DNA of 34,235 bases from an uncultured Bacteroidaceae bacterium (GCA_905234605.1 CAJOIE010000017.1:1-34235); one strand, 5' to 3'; shown: positions 7,430 through 16,718, numbered from the stretch's first letter. Notes: generated by a model from the sequence alone, not told the origin. A program made the numbers and translations.

Positions 7430-9976
7430 CTATGCCTCTACTGCTGCCGTCGTGGCGGTGGCATCCTGTGGTTCGAGCGTCAGCTCGCTGCCGTCGGCAC
7501 GCACGTCGGCCACTACATTCTGGCCTGGGGCTACCTTGCCGTCGAGGATGAGTTGGCAGAAGGCATCCTCGATGGTGGTCTGAAGCAGACGCTTCAGCGG
7601 GCGGGCACCGAACTGCACGTCGTAGCCCTTCTCGGCCAGCCATGCGCGGGCACCGTCGGTGAGGGTGAGCGTGTAGCCCATGTCGCTGATGCGGCGGCGC
7701 AATGGCGAAAGCTCTATGTCGACGATGCGTGACAGGCTGTCGCGCGAAAGCTGGTCGAAGAAGATGATGTCGTCCAGGCGGTTGAGGAACTCAGGGGAGA
7801 ACTGCCGCTGGAGTGTCTTCTGGATGATGCTGCGCGCCTGGTCGCGGTCGGTGACGTCGCCGCGTGTGAAGCCTATGCCCTGACCAAACTCCTTGAGCTG
7901 CCGCGTGCCGCTGTTGGAGGTCATGATGATGACGGTGTTGCGGAAGTCTATCGTGGTGCCGTTGCCGTCGGTGAGGCGTCCTTCGTCCATCACCTGCAGC
8001 AGCACGTTGAAGATGTCGGAATGGGCTTTCTCTATCTCGTCGAGCAGCACTATGCTGTAGGGCTTGCGGCGCACGCGGTCGGTGAGCTGCCCGCCTTCCT
8101 CATAGCCTACGTAGCCCGGAGGGGCACCCACCATGCGACTCACGGTGTGCTTCTCCATGTACTCCGACATGTCGACGCGTATCAGCGCGTCCTCGGTGCC
8201 GAAGAGTTCGAGGGCCAGACGCTTGGTGAGATATGTCTTGCCCACACCCGTGGGGCCGAGGAACATGAAGGTGCCGATGGGCTTGTTGGGGTCCTTGAGG
8301 CCTACGCGTGAACGCTGAATGGCGCGCACGAGCTTGTCGACAGCATCGTCCTGCCCGACGACGCTGCCCTTGAGCTTCGCCCCGAGATGGCGCAGGCGGT
8401 CGTTCTCATTCTCGCCCACACGCTGCACGGGTATGCCTGTCATCATGGCCACGACGTCGGCCACCTGATCCTCACCGATGGGCTCGCGCACCTCGGTGAG
8501 CTGATGCTCCCAGTCGCTCTTCATGAGCGACAGACGCTCCTGCTCGTTGGCCAGCTGGTCGCGGTACTCGGCAGCGAGCTCGAAGTTCTGGTCGCTGACA
8601 GCCTTGGCCTTCATCTCCTGCAAGTGCTGGCACAGCTCCTCCTGCCGCACTATGTCGGCACTGATGGGCATGTGTGTGAGGTGTGCGCGGGAGCCGGCCT
8701 CATCCATGGCGTCGATGGCCTTGTCGGGCAGACAGCGGTCGGTCATGTAGCGGTCGGTGAGAGTGACGCAGGCACGGAGTGCCTCGTCGCTGTAGCGCAC
8801 GTTGTGGTGCTCCTCATAGCGGTCCTTGATGTTCTGGAGTATCTGTATAGTCTCATCGACGGTGGTGGGCTCAACCATCACCTTCTGGAAACGTCGCTCA
8901 AGGGCTCCGTCCTTCTCGATGCTCTTCTTGTACTCGTCGATGGTGGTGGCTCCGATGCACTGCACCTCGCCCCGCGCCAAAGCAGGCTTGAGCATGTTGG
9001 CCGCGTCCATGGTGCCTGCCGCCGAGCCGGCACCGATGATGGTGTGTATCTCGTCGATGAAGAGTATTATCTCCTTGTGTGCCTGCAACTCGTTGATGAT
9101 GGCCTTGAGACGCTCCTCAAACTGGCCGCGGTACTTGGTGCCGGCCACCACGCCGGCCAGGTCGAGCACCACCACACGCTTGTCGAACAGCAGGCGTGCC
9201 ACCTTGCGCTGCACGATGCGCAGTGCCAGTCCCTCGACAATGGCACTCTTGCCCACACCTGGCTGACCTATGAGTATGGGGTTGTTCTTCTTGCGGCGCG
9301 TGAGTATCTGTGCCACACGCTCTATCTCCTTCTCGCGGCCGACGACAGGGTCGAGCAGGCCATCGGCAGCGGCCTTGGTGAGGTCGGTGCCGAAGGTGTC
9401 GAGTGCCGGCGTGCCGCTCTTGGAGGCGTCGGCAGTAGAGCGGCGGGCTGTTGCCTGCTGCCCGCTCTTGCCCGAGGGACGGCCGGTGTCGTGAAGGTTC
9501 TCCTCCTCGTCGTCCTCCTCGTCCTCGTCGGTGTAGCCGAAAGTGGGCTGCGTGCCCTGCTTCTGCGTCAGTGTGGCCTTCACGCCGGCATAGTCGACAC
9601 CGGCCTCGCGCAGCTGACGGCCGACATCGATGCTGTCGTCGCGCAGCAAGGCGAGCAGCAGATGCTCCGTCTCGGCCGACTCGGCCTTCATGGCCCGTGC
9701 CTCGAGCAGCATAAGGCGTATGATGCGCGACGAAGACACGCTGAGCAGCGGGTCGGGGTTGGAGTCGTTGCCACGTCCCTCGCTGTCGAGCGATGCCTTC
9801 AGGCTGCCAAGGTCTACGTTGAGGGCTCGCAGTATGGCCACTGCGGTGCTCTCCTGTTCACGCAGAAGGGCGAGGAGGATGTGGGTGGGCTCTATCTCAT
9901 GGCTACGCAAGCGCATAGCCTCTTCCTTGCTGTATTGCAGAATTTGGTTGATGGCTGGTGATATTCGGCTATCCAT
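7430..9976 (-). CDS. clpC: ATP-dependent Clp protease ATP-binding subunit ClpC
   Basis: An 848-residue Hsp100 unfoldase that threads proteins into ClpP. In order: two Clp_N repeats (about 1-75 and 80-145); an acidic linker (150-160); AAA domain 1 with Walker A GQPGVGKS (237-244) and Walker B ILFIDEIH (304-311); a UVR-like helical segment (about 463-485, NFELAAEYRDQL); AAA domain 2 with Walker A GPTGVGKT (574-581) and Walker B VLLDEIEK (643-650). The tripeptide IGF (701-703) sits where ClpP-binding loops occur, which with the UVR segment marks ClpC rather than the disaggregase ClpB. No clpP or mcsAB is nearby. The ATG at 9976 begins directly at the N-domain. Confidence 0.95.
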   Translation of the reverse strand: MDSRISPAINQILQYSKEEAMRLRSHEIEPTHILLALLREQESTAVAILRALNVDLGSLKASLDSEGRGNDSNPDPLLSVSSSRIIRLMLLEARAMKAESAETEHLLLALLRDDSIDVGRQLREAGVDYAGVKATLTQKQGTQPTFGYTDEDEEDDEEENLHDTGRPSGKSGQQATARRSTADASKSGTPALDTFGTDLTKAAADGLLDPVVGREKEIERVAQILTRRKKNNPILIGQPGVGKSAIVEGLALRIVQRKVARLLFDKRVVVLDLAGVVAGTKYRGQFEERLKAIINELQAHKEIILFIDEIHTIIGAGSAAGTMDAANMLKPALARGEVQCIGATTIDEYKKSIEKDGALERRFQKVMVEPTTVDETIQILQNIKDRYEEHHNVRYSDEALRACVTLTDRYMTDRCLPDKAIDAMDEAGSRAHLTHMPISADIVRQEELCQHLQEMKAKAVSDQNFELAAEYRDQLANEQERLSLMKSDWEHQLTEVREPIGEDQVADVVAMMTGIPVQRVGENENDRLRHLGAKLKGSVVGQDDAVDKLVRAIQRSRVGLKDPNKPIGTFMFLGPTGVGKTYLTKRLALELFGTEDALIRVDMSEYMEKHTVSRMVGAPPGYVGYEEGGQLTDRVRRKPYSIVLLDEIEKAHSDIFNVLLQVMDEGRLTDGNGTTIDFRNTVIIMTSNSGTRQLKEFGQGIGFTRGDVTDRDQARSIIQKTLQRQFSPEFLNRLDDIIFFDQLSRDSLSRIVDIELSPLRRRISDMGYTLTLTDGARAWLAEKGYDVQFGARPLKRLLQTTIEDAFCQLILDGKVAPGQNVVADVRADGSELTLEPQDATATTAAVEA

Positions 9977-10100
9977 GTTCTTGCAAGAGTAGTATAAAGG
10001 TTACACCCATTAGGCATGAAGCTCATAACAGGTATAGACCGTAAAGGGTGATGTGCTTAGGCTGTTGTCTGATTGTGTGGTCTCCTTCTGGCTTCACGAG

Positions 10101-10174
10101 TGACTCCTATAGGATTCAAACCTATAACCTTCTGATCCGTAGTCAGATGCTCTATTCAGTTGAGCTAAGGAGCC
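10101..10174 (-). tRNA. tRNA-Arg (anticodon ACG)
   Basis: A 74-base cloverleaf folds fully by hand. The acceptor GGCTCCT pairs with AGGAGTC (one G-U), the D-arm is GCTC/GAGC, the anticodon stem TCTGA/TCAGA encloses the loop CTACGGA (anticodon ACG), and the T-arm ATAGG/CCTAT encloses TTTGAAT. The discriminator base is A. The 3' CCA is not encoded, as is common in Bacteroidota. The wobble A is expected to be edited to inosine so that CGU, CGC and CGA are read. Confidence 0.95.
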
Positions 10175-10193
10175 TATACCCTCAAGAAGCGCA

Positions 10194-10225
10194 CAAAAGT
10201 AGGTCAACGGACCATATTGCGCAAA
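10194..10225 (-). promoter_or_regulatory. Promoter of tRNA-Arg
   Basis: On the minus strand TTTG (10222-10225) is followed after 20 bases by TACTTTTG (10194-10201). This matches the Bacteroidota consensus TTTG-N19..21-TAnnTTTG. The predicted start is about 12-15 bases before the mature tRNA 5' end. Confidence 0.7.
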
Positions 10226-10245
10226 CTTTCTGAGGGAAATGTGCA

Positions 10246-12297
10246 TCACAGGAGCTCCACAGAGCGCTTCACGAAGCGTGTCAGGGCCTCGCCTGTGAGC
10301 AGTCCGTTCTGCAGGAGAGCCAGGTCTATGAGCTGGTGCAGACGCTCGTTGCCGGTGCCGTAGGCGGCCAGCACGTCGCGGCGCTTGTCCTCCTGCTCCT
10401 TGATCTGGTCGCGGCACTGCTGCATGTCGCTGCGCTCTGCCTCGGTGATTTCGTCGTACTTCTTCTTGTCCTGCTCGGCCTGAAGCACCTGCTTGCGGGC
10501 ATTGAGTCCGCGCAGCTCGGCCTCGATGGGCTTCAGTGCCTCGCCCGTGGCCTGCTCGGAGGCTTCGAGTATGTCGCGCACGATGCGGTTGTCGGTGTTG
10601 AGCACGAGGGTGTAGGAGTCGGGCATCTCGCCGTAGAAAGCCATGCCTGGCTGCAGGCGGGCCATGTCCTTCATGCGGCGCATATACTCGCTTTGGGTGA
10701 TGACCACAGGCATGGCGTCGGTGCCCATGGCACGCGTCTCCACGTGATAGGTCGTTTTGTCAGTCGCCGGCAACTGCGTCTGGAAGAGGGCTGACAGATT
10801 GTCAGCGCGCTCCTGGCCGAGTTCCTCGCCCTTGGCACCGTCCTTCTCAATGAGGCGGTCCATGGTGTCGGCATCCACGCGGGCAAATGTGCTCTTCTCA
10901 AGCTTACGCTCCAAGAGCTGAAGCATGGCGGTGTCAAGCTGGCCGTCCATGACAAGGACATTGTAGCCCTTGCCCTTGGCTGCATCAATATAGGTGTATT
11001 GTGCCTCAAGGTCGGAGGCGTAGAGGTAGACGAGCTGACCGTCCTTGTTGGTCTGCGCATCGGCGATGAGTGTCTTGTACTCCTCGAGCGTGTAGTACTT
11101 GCCCTCGGTGTCCTTGAGGAGGAAGAACTGACGTGCCTTCTCGTAGAAGTCGTCCTCGGTGAGCATGCCATACTCGATGAAGATGCGCAGGTCGTCCCAC
11201 TTCTGCTGGAAGTCGTCGCGGTTGTTCTTGAAGAGGCTGGCCAGGCGGTCGGCCACCTTCTTGGTGATGTAGCCGGAGATCTTCTTCACGTTCTGGTCGC
11301 TCTGGAGGTAGGAGCGGCTCACGTTGAGAGGGATGTCGGGCGAGTCGATGACACCGTGGAGCAGCGTGAGGAAGTCGGGCACGATGCCTTCCACCTGATC
11401 CGTCACAAACACCTGGTTGCAGTAGAGCTGTATCTTGTTGCGCTGGAGCTCTATGTTGCTCTTTATCTTGGGGAAGTAGAGTATGCCCGTGAGATGGAAG
11501 GGGAAGTCAACGTTGAGATGTATCCAGAACAAGGGCTCATCGGCCGAAGGATAGAGCTCGCGGTAGAACTTGGTGTAGTCGTCGTCCTTGAGCTCCGAGG
11601 GCTTGCGCTGCCAGAGTGGCGCAGTGTCGTTCACCTGCAGGTCCTCGTCGGTGTCCTGCATCTTGCCGTCCTTCCACTCCTGCTTCTTGCCGAAGACCAC
11701 GGGCACGGGCAGGAAATGGCAGTACTTGCGCAGCAGTGTCTCCATGCGCTGGCGCTCAAGGAAGTCCTTGCAGTCGTCGGCGATGTGCATCACGATGTCT
11801 GTGCCGCGTTCTGCCTTCTCCACATCCTCTATCGTGAACTCGGGCGAACCGTCGCAGCTCCACTTCACGGCCTGAGCACCGTCGCGATAGCTGCGGGTGA
11901 TGATGTCCACGCGGTCGCTCACCATGAAGCTGGAGTAGAAACCAAGGCCGAAGTGCCCGATGATGGCATTGGCATCGTCCTTATATTTCTCGAGGAAGTC
12001 GCCGGCACCGGAGAAGGCTATCTGGTTGATGTACTTGTCTATCTCCTCGGCCGTCATTCCGATGCCACGGTCGCTGACGGTGATGGTGCCGGCCTCGGCA
12101 TCAATGTTCACTGTGACCTTCAGGTCGCCCAACTCACCCGTGAACTCGCCCTTGCCGGCAAGCGTCTTGAGTTTCTGTGTGGCATCGACAGCGTTGGAGA
12201 CTATCTCACGGATGAATATCTCGTGGTCTGAGTAGAGGAATTTCTTGATGACAGGGAAGATGTTCTCTGTCGTTACTCCGATATTACCTTTTTGCAT
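10246..12297 (-). CDS. htpG: Molecular chaperone HtpG (Hsp90)
   Basis: A 683-residue cytoplasmic Hsp90 homodimer. The N-terminal GHKL ATPase shows FIREIVSNAVDA (Glu31 catalytic, Asn35 magnesium-binding), SDRGIGM (Asp76 adenine-contacting) and IGHFGLGFYSSF (112-124, lid). The middle segment contains DIPLNVSRSYLQ, the conserved Hsp90 loop with the catalytic arginine. The C-terminal third (from about 540) is the dimerisation part, with a charged helical stretch rich in Lys, Glu and Gln at about 585-650. There is no C-terminal MEEVD, as expected for a bacterial form. The length is typical for Bacteroidota. Confidence 0.96.
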   Translation of the reverse strand: MQKGNIGVTTENIFPVIKKFLYSDHEIFIREIVSNAVDATQKLKTLAGKGEFTGELGDLKVTVNIDAEAGTITVSDRGIGMTAEEIDKYINQIAFSGAGDFLEKYKDDANAIIGHFGLGFYSSFMVSDRVDIITRSYRDGAQAVKWSCDGSPEFTIEDVEKAERGTDIVMHIADDCKDFLERQRMETLLRKYCHFLPVPVVFGKKQEWKDGKMQDTDEDLQVNDTAPLWQRKPSELKDDDYTKFYRELYPSADEPLFWIHLNVDFPFHLTGILYFPKIKSNIELQRNKIQLYCNQVFVTDQVEGIVPDFLTLLHGVIDSPDIPLNVSRSYLQSDQNVKKISGYITKKVADRLASLFKNNRDDFQQKWDDLRIFIEYGMLTEDDFYEKARQFFLLKDTEGKYYTLEEYKTLIADAQTNKDGQLVYLYASDLEAQYTYIDAAKGKGYNVLVMDGQLDTAMLQLLERKLEKSTFARVDADTMDRLIEKDGAKGEELGQERADNLSALFQTQLPATDKTTYHVETRAMGTDAMPVVITQSEYMRRMKDMARLQPGMAFYGEMPDSYTLVLNTDNRIVRDILEASEQATGEALKPIEAELRGLNARKQVLQAEQDKKKYDEITEAERSDMQQCRDQIKEQEDKRRDVLAAYGTGNERLHQLIDLALLQNGLLTGEALTRFVKRSVELL

Positions 12298-12500
12298 GAT
12301 GTGTATTGAGTTTGGTTATAACAGATGTCTCCATGCTCTCATGCAAAGAGCGTGCCAGAGCCTCCTGCCCCATCACGCGCCATGCCTACATAAACGCTTC
12401 CTGAAGCCACCAGCAATGCACATCAGAAAGAACAGAGCTCAAGCAAAGGTGCCACCACTGCCGGTTCAATTAATACCTCATTTGCACAATATTAACAGAG

Positions 12501-13086
12501 TTATCTCTTGTAAAGGCATGAGCCAGACTTGATGTTAACATCGCATAGAAGCCTAACCGAGACACCATGGTTGACGGGGTCGGCCGCACAGTAAAGGTAT
12601 GGGTTAAAATGCGGGTACTGCTCGCAGAGCGGGTCTGTCTGGGTGAAGAGACCAAGCGCGGGGTCGTAACGCCGCGCGCCGTAGTCGTACCAGTCCTGCC
12701 CGTGAACACGGTCAAGCTCCTTGCCGAGGTACTTACGATGCGGCACGGCATAGCCGCCCCACGGGCTACCGAAGGGGTAGTACGTGTTCACCTGCTCAAC
12801 GCTACCGTCGCCGCGAGCCACGACGCGGTTGCTGCCCTGGTGGTTCCGGAAATAGTAGTGTAGCGACGGCTGGTAGCCTACGCCGTAGAGCGTGGAGAAG
12901 CCGCCGACATGACGTTGTCCCTTGATGAGACGCCCATAGGCACCGTAGCCGAGCGCATGCCCCTGTGCGTCAGTTATCTCCGTCAGGCGCCCGAAAGCAT
13001 CATAACCGGCAGTAGCGCACGCCACCACTTGCGGATGCAGAAGCATAGATACGCCCATCGGCGTAATGGACAGAGAGTGCGCAGGA
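12501..13086 (-). pseudogene. RHS-repeat core remnant, frameshifted and truncated
   Basis: Residues of the RHS-associated core are plain: YDAFGRLTEITDAQGHALGYG, HYYFRNHQGSNRVV, YYPFGSPWGG, RKYLGKELDR, DWYDYGARRYDP and FNPYLYCAADPVN. Intact RHS proteins are far longer and carry a variable toxin after this core. Here only 22 unrelated residues follow, and the upstream repeats are missing. Just before YDAF the coding frame changes by one base: another frame reads VHYADGRIYASAS...GGVRY and ends at a stop at 13000-13002. This looks like a dead fragment of a polymorphic toxin or wall-associated gene wedged between htpG and the phosphate-transporter gene. Confidence 0.7.
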
Positions 13087-13113
13087 TCACAGGACGAGCC
13101 TCAAGGGCAGCTC

Positions 13114-14853
13114 TCAGGCTTCACGCTGACGTAGGCCCATGCGTGCCTCAACGACGTTGACCACGTAGTCGCCGAGCTTCTCGCATTCGTTGACGAGGTC
13201 CATGTAGATGGTGCCCACGGCGTAGGTGTACTCGTGGTTGTTCACGTCGATGATGTTCTGCTGCTTGAGCTGGTTGCGGTAGTTGTTGATCTCGTGCTCG
13301 GTGTTGAAGGTGCGGTTGACGTCGAAGGCTTCCTTGCGGCCGGTCATGAGCTGGTTCATCCGGGTGAGCGCGTTGTTGGTGAGCTCCATCATCTGGTGCA
13401 GGTGTGTGTACTGCTGGTCGTTGAAGTGGTCTTCCTTGCCCTGGTACTTGCGCGAGATGGTGCGGGCCATGTTGTAGCAGCTGTCGCCGATGCTCTCGAG
13501 CTCCGATATTTCACGTAGCATGGCGCGTATCTTGGCTTTGGTCTCGTCGGAGAGGTGTGCGTCGCTCACCTGGTCGAGGTAGGCGGCTATCTCGAGCTCC
13601 ATGTTGTCTGATATGCTCTCATATTTCTCTATGCGCGAGTAGAGCTTGTTGAACTCCGTCTCCTGGTTGTCGCGCTTCTTGCCGGTGGCGGTGGAGGAGA
13701 GGGTGAGCAGCTCGCGCACCATGCCGAACATGCGCTGCATGCGGTCGGAGAAGGCTTCTATCTCCTTGTGGGCCTCAAGCACGGAGAGCTCCGGGGTCTT
13801 CATGATGCCGGAGGTGATGAAGTGGAGGCTGAAGTCCTCTTCCTCATCCTGTTTCTTAGGCTTTATTACCCAGCACACGAAGCGCTCGATGTATGGAATG
13901 AACCATATCTGGATGAGGGTATTGGTGACGTTGAAGGCGGAGTGGAAGGTGGCGAGTGCCACGGATGCGCGTATGGCAAAGCCTGGCTGGTCGGCTGTCA
14001 TTGCGGGGTCGAAGCCTGCCATGCGGCACACCATGGCGAAGAAGGGCTTGAGCAGCAGCAGGCACCACAGCACGCCTATGACGTTGATGGTCATGTGGGC
14101 AAAGGCGGCGCGGCGTGCCTGTGTGTTGGCCGAGAGGGCCACGATGTTCGAGGTGATGGTGGTGCCTATGTTCTCGCCCAGCACGAGCATGACGCCCTGG
14201 TCGATGTGCAGGACGCCGGTGCTGCACAGCATCATGGTGATGGCCATGATGGCGGCCGACGACTGCACGCAGAGCGTCAGTACCGTGCCCATGAGCAGGA
14301 AGAACAGCGAGTTGAGGAACGTGGGCTCGTTGAAGTTCTTGAAGAACTCCGAGATGGCAGCGTTGGCATCGGGGTCCTGCACAAGGGAGAAGCCTGTCTC
14401 CTTCAAGGTGCCCAGACCGAGGAAGAGGAAGGCGACGCCGAAGAGGAAGTCGCCCACGATGCGGCGCTTCTTCATATATATAAGTATGATGCCGACGAAG
14501 AAGGCGGGGTAGACAAAGTCGGTGATGTTGAAGCCCATGCCGAGCGACATAATCCACGCCGTGACCGTGGTGCCTATGTGTGCACCCATAATCACCGAGA
14601 TGGCCTGCACCAGGGTGAGCAGGCCGGCGTTGACAAACGACACAGTCATGAGCGTGGTGGCGGTGGACGACTGCACGGCGGCCGTGACGAACATGCCTGT
14701 CAGTGCACCCGTGAAGCGGTTGGTGGTCATCGCGCCGAGCACGTGGCGCAACTGCGGGCCGGCCATCTTCTGCAAGGCCTCGCTCATGGCCTTCATACCG
14801 AACATGAGCAATGCCAGCGAACCCAGCAACTTGAAAACGACTAATAGGGACAT
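13114..14853 (-). CDS. Na+/Pi cotransporter (NptA/PNaS family) with PhoU-like C-terminus
   Basis: A 579-residue inner-membrane protein. The first ~350 residues hold about eight hydrophobic segments with the duplicated family signature QSS: VQSSTATTLM (from residue 60) and VQSSAAIMAI (from 196). The loops AHIGTTVTAW and ENIGTTITSN are the paired half-sites. Residues ~360-575 are soluble and helical and resemble PhoU (EISELESIGDSCYNMAR, DLVNECEKLGDYVVNVVEAR). The protein probably imports phosphate with sodium. I chose the ATG at 14853: the frame continues upstream, but that part is Arg/Gly/Cys-rich, overlaps the neighbouring gene and is not membrane-like. It lies 32 bp behind that gene, so they may be cotranscribed. 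Confidence 0.9.
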   Translation of the reverse strand: MSLLVVFKLLGSLALLMFGMKAMSEALQKMAGPQLRHVLGAMTTNRFTGALTGMFVTAAVQSSTATTLMTVSFVNAGLLTLVQAISVIMGAHIGTTVTAWIMSLGMGFNITDFVYPAFFVGIILIYMKKRRIVGDFLFGVAFLFLGLGTLKETGFSLVQDPDANAAISEFFKNFNEPTFLNSLFFLLMGTVLTLCVQSSAAIMAITMMLCSTGVLHIDQGVMLVLGENIGTTITSNIVALSANTQARRAAFAHMTINVIGVLWCLLLLKPFFAMVCRMAGFDPAMTADQPGFAIRASVALATFHSAFNVTNTLIQIWFIPYIERFVCWVIKPKKQDEEEDFSLHFITSGIMKTPELSVLEAHKEIEAFSDRMQRMFGMVRELLTLSSTATGKKRDNQETEFNKLYSRIEKYESISDNMELEIAAYLDQVSDAHLSDETKAKIRAMLREISELESIGDSCYNMARTISRKYQGKEDHFNDQQYTHLHQMMELTNNALTRMNQLMTGRKEAFDVNRTFNTEHEINNYRNQLKQQNIIDVNNHEYTYAVGTIYMDLVNECEKLGDYVVNVVEARMGLRQREA

Positions 14854-14885
14854 GGGATGTGGGAATTGGTGAGAATGGAGTATAA

Positions 14886-15560
14886 TCAGGAATTTGTCAG
14901 TCGCTCCTCGTGGCGCAGGCGTCCACAATAGAGCGACAGCGGGAACAGCACGAGCCACGATGCCACGACGCAGACAGCACACCAGGCTGCTGCGAGCACG
15001 ACACCTGCCAGTGGCAGCCACGACGGAGCATCCACCTTGTCGCCGGCTGCTGCCGCCTCTGCCGCTGCGCTCTGCGCGTAGGCCACCACCATGTATGGCA
15101 GTCCGCCCACTATCGACAAGGCCGCTGCCGTCAGCACACCGGCAAGCAGCAGGCCGCAAAGCACGCCCCAGCTGCCGGCGTGAGTGAGCACGGCGCGCAG
15201 CTGGCTCAGCCCCGCACGCATCGCCGCACGGCGCGTTGCCAGCAGGCTACGCACAGACGGTGCGGCAAAGGTACCATCGATGTGCCTGTGGCTGATGAGC
15301 AGCACGGCCCAGGCCGCCGATATGACCACGGCCGACAGCAGGAGCAGGGCAAAGACCACTGCCGCCCATGGCGTGCCGCGCAAGGCAACAATGACAAGCG
15401 AGGCTACGCCGCCCAGCACGGCAGCAGCAAGCAGAGGAAGCCACGACAGCCGGAGGATAGTCCACATGTCGCTGAACAGCAGCGACCACCCGTCGGCCAA
15501 AAGAGAACCCAAGGAGCGGTAGCCCACAAGGGGCATCGCTCTCTCTGAAGCGTTATTCAT
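14886..15560 (-). CDS. Small multi-pass membrane protein, unknown function
   Basis: A 224-residue protein with about five to six hydrophobic segments, at roughly 32-60, 65-92, 128-160 and 182-215, very rich in Ala, Leu and Val. I recognise no family, active-site motif or substrate signature. It lies directly upstream of the Na+/Pi cotransporter gene on the same strand, suggesting one operon. A -7 box (TATCTTTG) ends only 5 bases before the ATG at 15560. Either the message is nearly leaderless, or translation starts at Met9 (ATG at 15536, MPLVGYRS), which would leave a normal short leader. Confidence 0.7.
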   Translation of the reverse strand: MNNASERAMPLVGYRSLGSLLADGWSLLFSDMWTILRLSWLPLLAAAVLGGVASLVIVALRGTPWAAVVFALLLLSAVVISAAWAVLLISHRHIDGTFAAPSVRSLLATRRAAMRAGLSQLRAVLTHAGSWGVLCGLLLAGVLTAAALSIVGGLPYMVVAYAQSAAAEAAAAGDKVDAPSWLPLAGVVLAAAWCAVCVVASWLVLFPLSLYCGRLRHEERLTNS

Positions 15561-15565
15561 AGCGG

Positions 15566-15573
15566 CAAAGATA
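15566..15573 (-). promoter_or_regulatory. -7 box (TATCTTTG) before the small membrane protein gene
   Basis: The minus strand reads TATCTTTG, an exact match to TAnnTTTG. The -33 region is only weakly matching. Its closeness to the annotated ATG bears on the start choice. Confidence 0.5.
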
Positions 15574-15691
15574 ACCTTTCTTCCTAACTACGCAGTAATT
15601 CCTTCGCCACTATTTCGCCACAAGGCCGCCTCGGCCTCCGTGCCAGGACAAAATGCGGGCACCTTGCCATCTGTGCTTGACGAAAAGGTCG

Positions 15692-15699
15692 TACTTTTG
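15692..15699 (+). promoter_or_regulatory. -7 box (TACTTTTG) before the oxidoreductase gene
   Basis: TACTTTTG matches TAnnTTTG exactly and ends 23 bases before the ATG at 15723, predicting a leader of about 17 bases. The nearest TTG upstream (15664) is 25 bases away, so the -33 half is poor. It faces away from the box at 15566-15573, making a divergent promoter pair. Confidence 0.5.
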
Positions 15700-15722
15700 C
15701 ACTAACCATACATCAAGCACAC

Positions 15723-16718
15723 ATGGGCACAACCGACAGGCAACACATCCGCTGGGGCTTCATAGGCTGCGGCGAGGTGACCGAGAAGAAGAGCGGACCG
15801 GCCTTCTCGCTCATTGAGGGGTCGCGCGTGGTGGCCGTGATGAGCCGCAATGCCGAGCGCGCCCGCAGCTATGCCGAGCGCCACGGCATAGCGCGCTGGT
15901 ATGCCGACGCACAGTCGCTGCTCAACGACACGGAGGTCAACACCGTATACATAGCCACACCCCCGTCGTCACACGCCACATACGCCATCATGGCCATGAA
16001 GAGCGGCAAGCCCGTCTATGTGGAGAAACCATTAGCCGCCAACTACGAGGAGTGCCTGCGCATCAACCGCGTGTCGCAGCAGACCGGCGTGCCGTGCTTC
16101 GTGGCCTACTACCGCCGGCGCCTGCCCTATTTCACCCGCGTGGGCGACATCATACGCAGCGGGCAGATAGGCAAGGTCGTGGGCGTGCAGGTGCGCTTCG
16201 CCGTGCCGCCGCGCGACCTCGACTACAACCGCCGCGCACTGCCATGGCGGGTGCAGCGCGACATTGCCGGCGGGGGCTACTTCTACGACCTGGCACCCCA
16301 CCAGCTCGACCTCTTGCAGCAGCTGTTCGGACCCATCACAAGAGCGAGCGGCTTCTGCACAAACCGAGCCGGCCTCTACGACACCGAGGACACCGTGAGT
16401 GCCGCATTCCAATTTGCCGACGGGCTGCCGGGCAGCGGCACATGGTGCTTCTGCGCACACGACTCGGCACGCACCGACCGCATTCAGATCATCGGCGACC
16501 GTGGCTCAGTGCGCTTCTCGGTGTTCACCTACGAGCCCATCGAGCTCAACACACAGGAGGGCTGCCAGACCATCACCATCGAGAACCCCACACACGTGCA
16601 GATGCCGCTCATACGCGAGGTGGTGGAGCACCTGCAAGGCATCGGCACATGCGACCTCGACAGCGTCAGTGCCACAGCCGTGAACTGGGTGATGGACAAG
16701 ATACTGGGCAAGATATAG
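15723..16718 (+). CDS. Gfo/Idh/MocA-family NAD(P)-dependent oxidoreductase
   Basis: A 331-residue, probably cytoplasmic sugar or polyol dehydrogenase. The N-terminal Rossmann fold shows GFIGCGEV (12-19) for the dinucleotide, then the family motif EKP (101-103), whose lysine sits in the active site. The C-terminal domain carries GGGYFYDLAPHQLD, with Asp189 and His193 as likely catalytic residues. The length is normal. The family acts on many substrates (glucose-fructose, inositol, N-acetyl sugars), and nothing here identifies which. It begins the plus-strand block, is divergent from the membrane-protein gene and lies 48 bp ahead of the DUF4421 gene, which probably shares its transcript. Confidence 0.9.
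   Translation: MGTTDRQHIRWGFIGCGEVTEKKSGPAFSLIEGSRVVAVMSRNAERARSYAERHGIARWYADAQSLLNDTEVNTVYIATPPSSHATYAIMAMKSGKPVYVEKPLAANYEECLRINRVSQQTGVPCFVAYYRRRLPYFTRVGDIIRSGQIGKVVGVQVRFAVPPRDLDYNRRALPWRVQRDIAGGGYFYDLAPHQLDLLQQLFGPITRASGFCTNRAGLYDTEDTVSAAFQFADGLPGSGTWCFCAHDSARTDRIQIIGDRGSVRFSVFTYEPIELNTQEGCQTITIENPTHVQMPLIREVVEHLQGIGTCDLDSVSATAVNWVMDKILGKI

Noticed and set aside
8387..9961. Plus-strand open frame of 524 codons opposite clpC
   Set aside because: It mirrors the codon structure of the GC-rich clpC gene. The product is a low-complexity Leu/Val/His/Ala-rich sequence without recognisable domains or a promoter.
10999..12231. Plus-strand frame of 410 codons opposite htpG
   Set aside because: Antisense shadow: Val/Leu/Glu-rich with no motif; htpG is certain.
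12298..12500. Heat-shock operator (CIRCE) upstream of htpG
   Set aside because: No TTAGCACTC-N9-GAGTGCTAA-like inverted repeat is present, and no consensus TAnnTTTG box could be placed.
13768..14844. Plus-strand frame of 358 codons opposite the Na+/Pi cotransporter gene
   Set aside because: A Gly/His/Glu/Asp-rich reading of the reverse complement, with no domain.
14854..15159. 102-residue N-terminal extension of the Na+/Pi cotransporter frame
   Set aside because: It is Arg/Gly/Cys-rich, overlaps the upstream membrane-protein gene in another frame and lacks membrane character. The ATG at 14853 gives the normal family N-terminus (MSLLVVFKLLGSLALLMFGMK).
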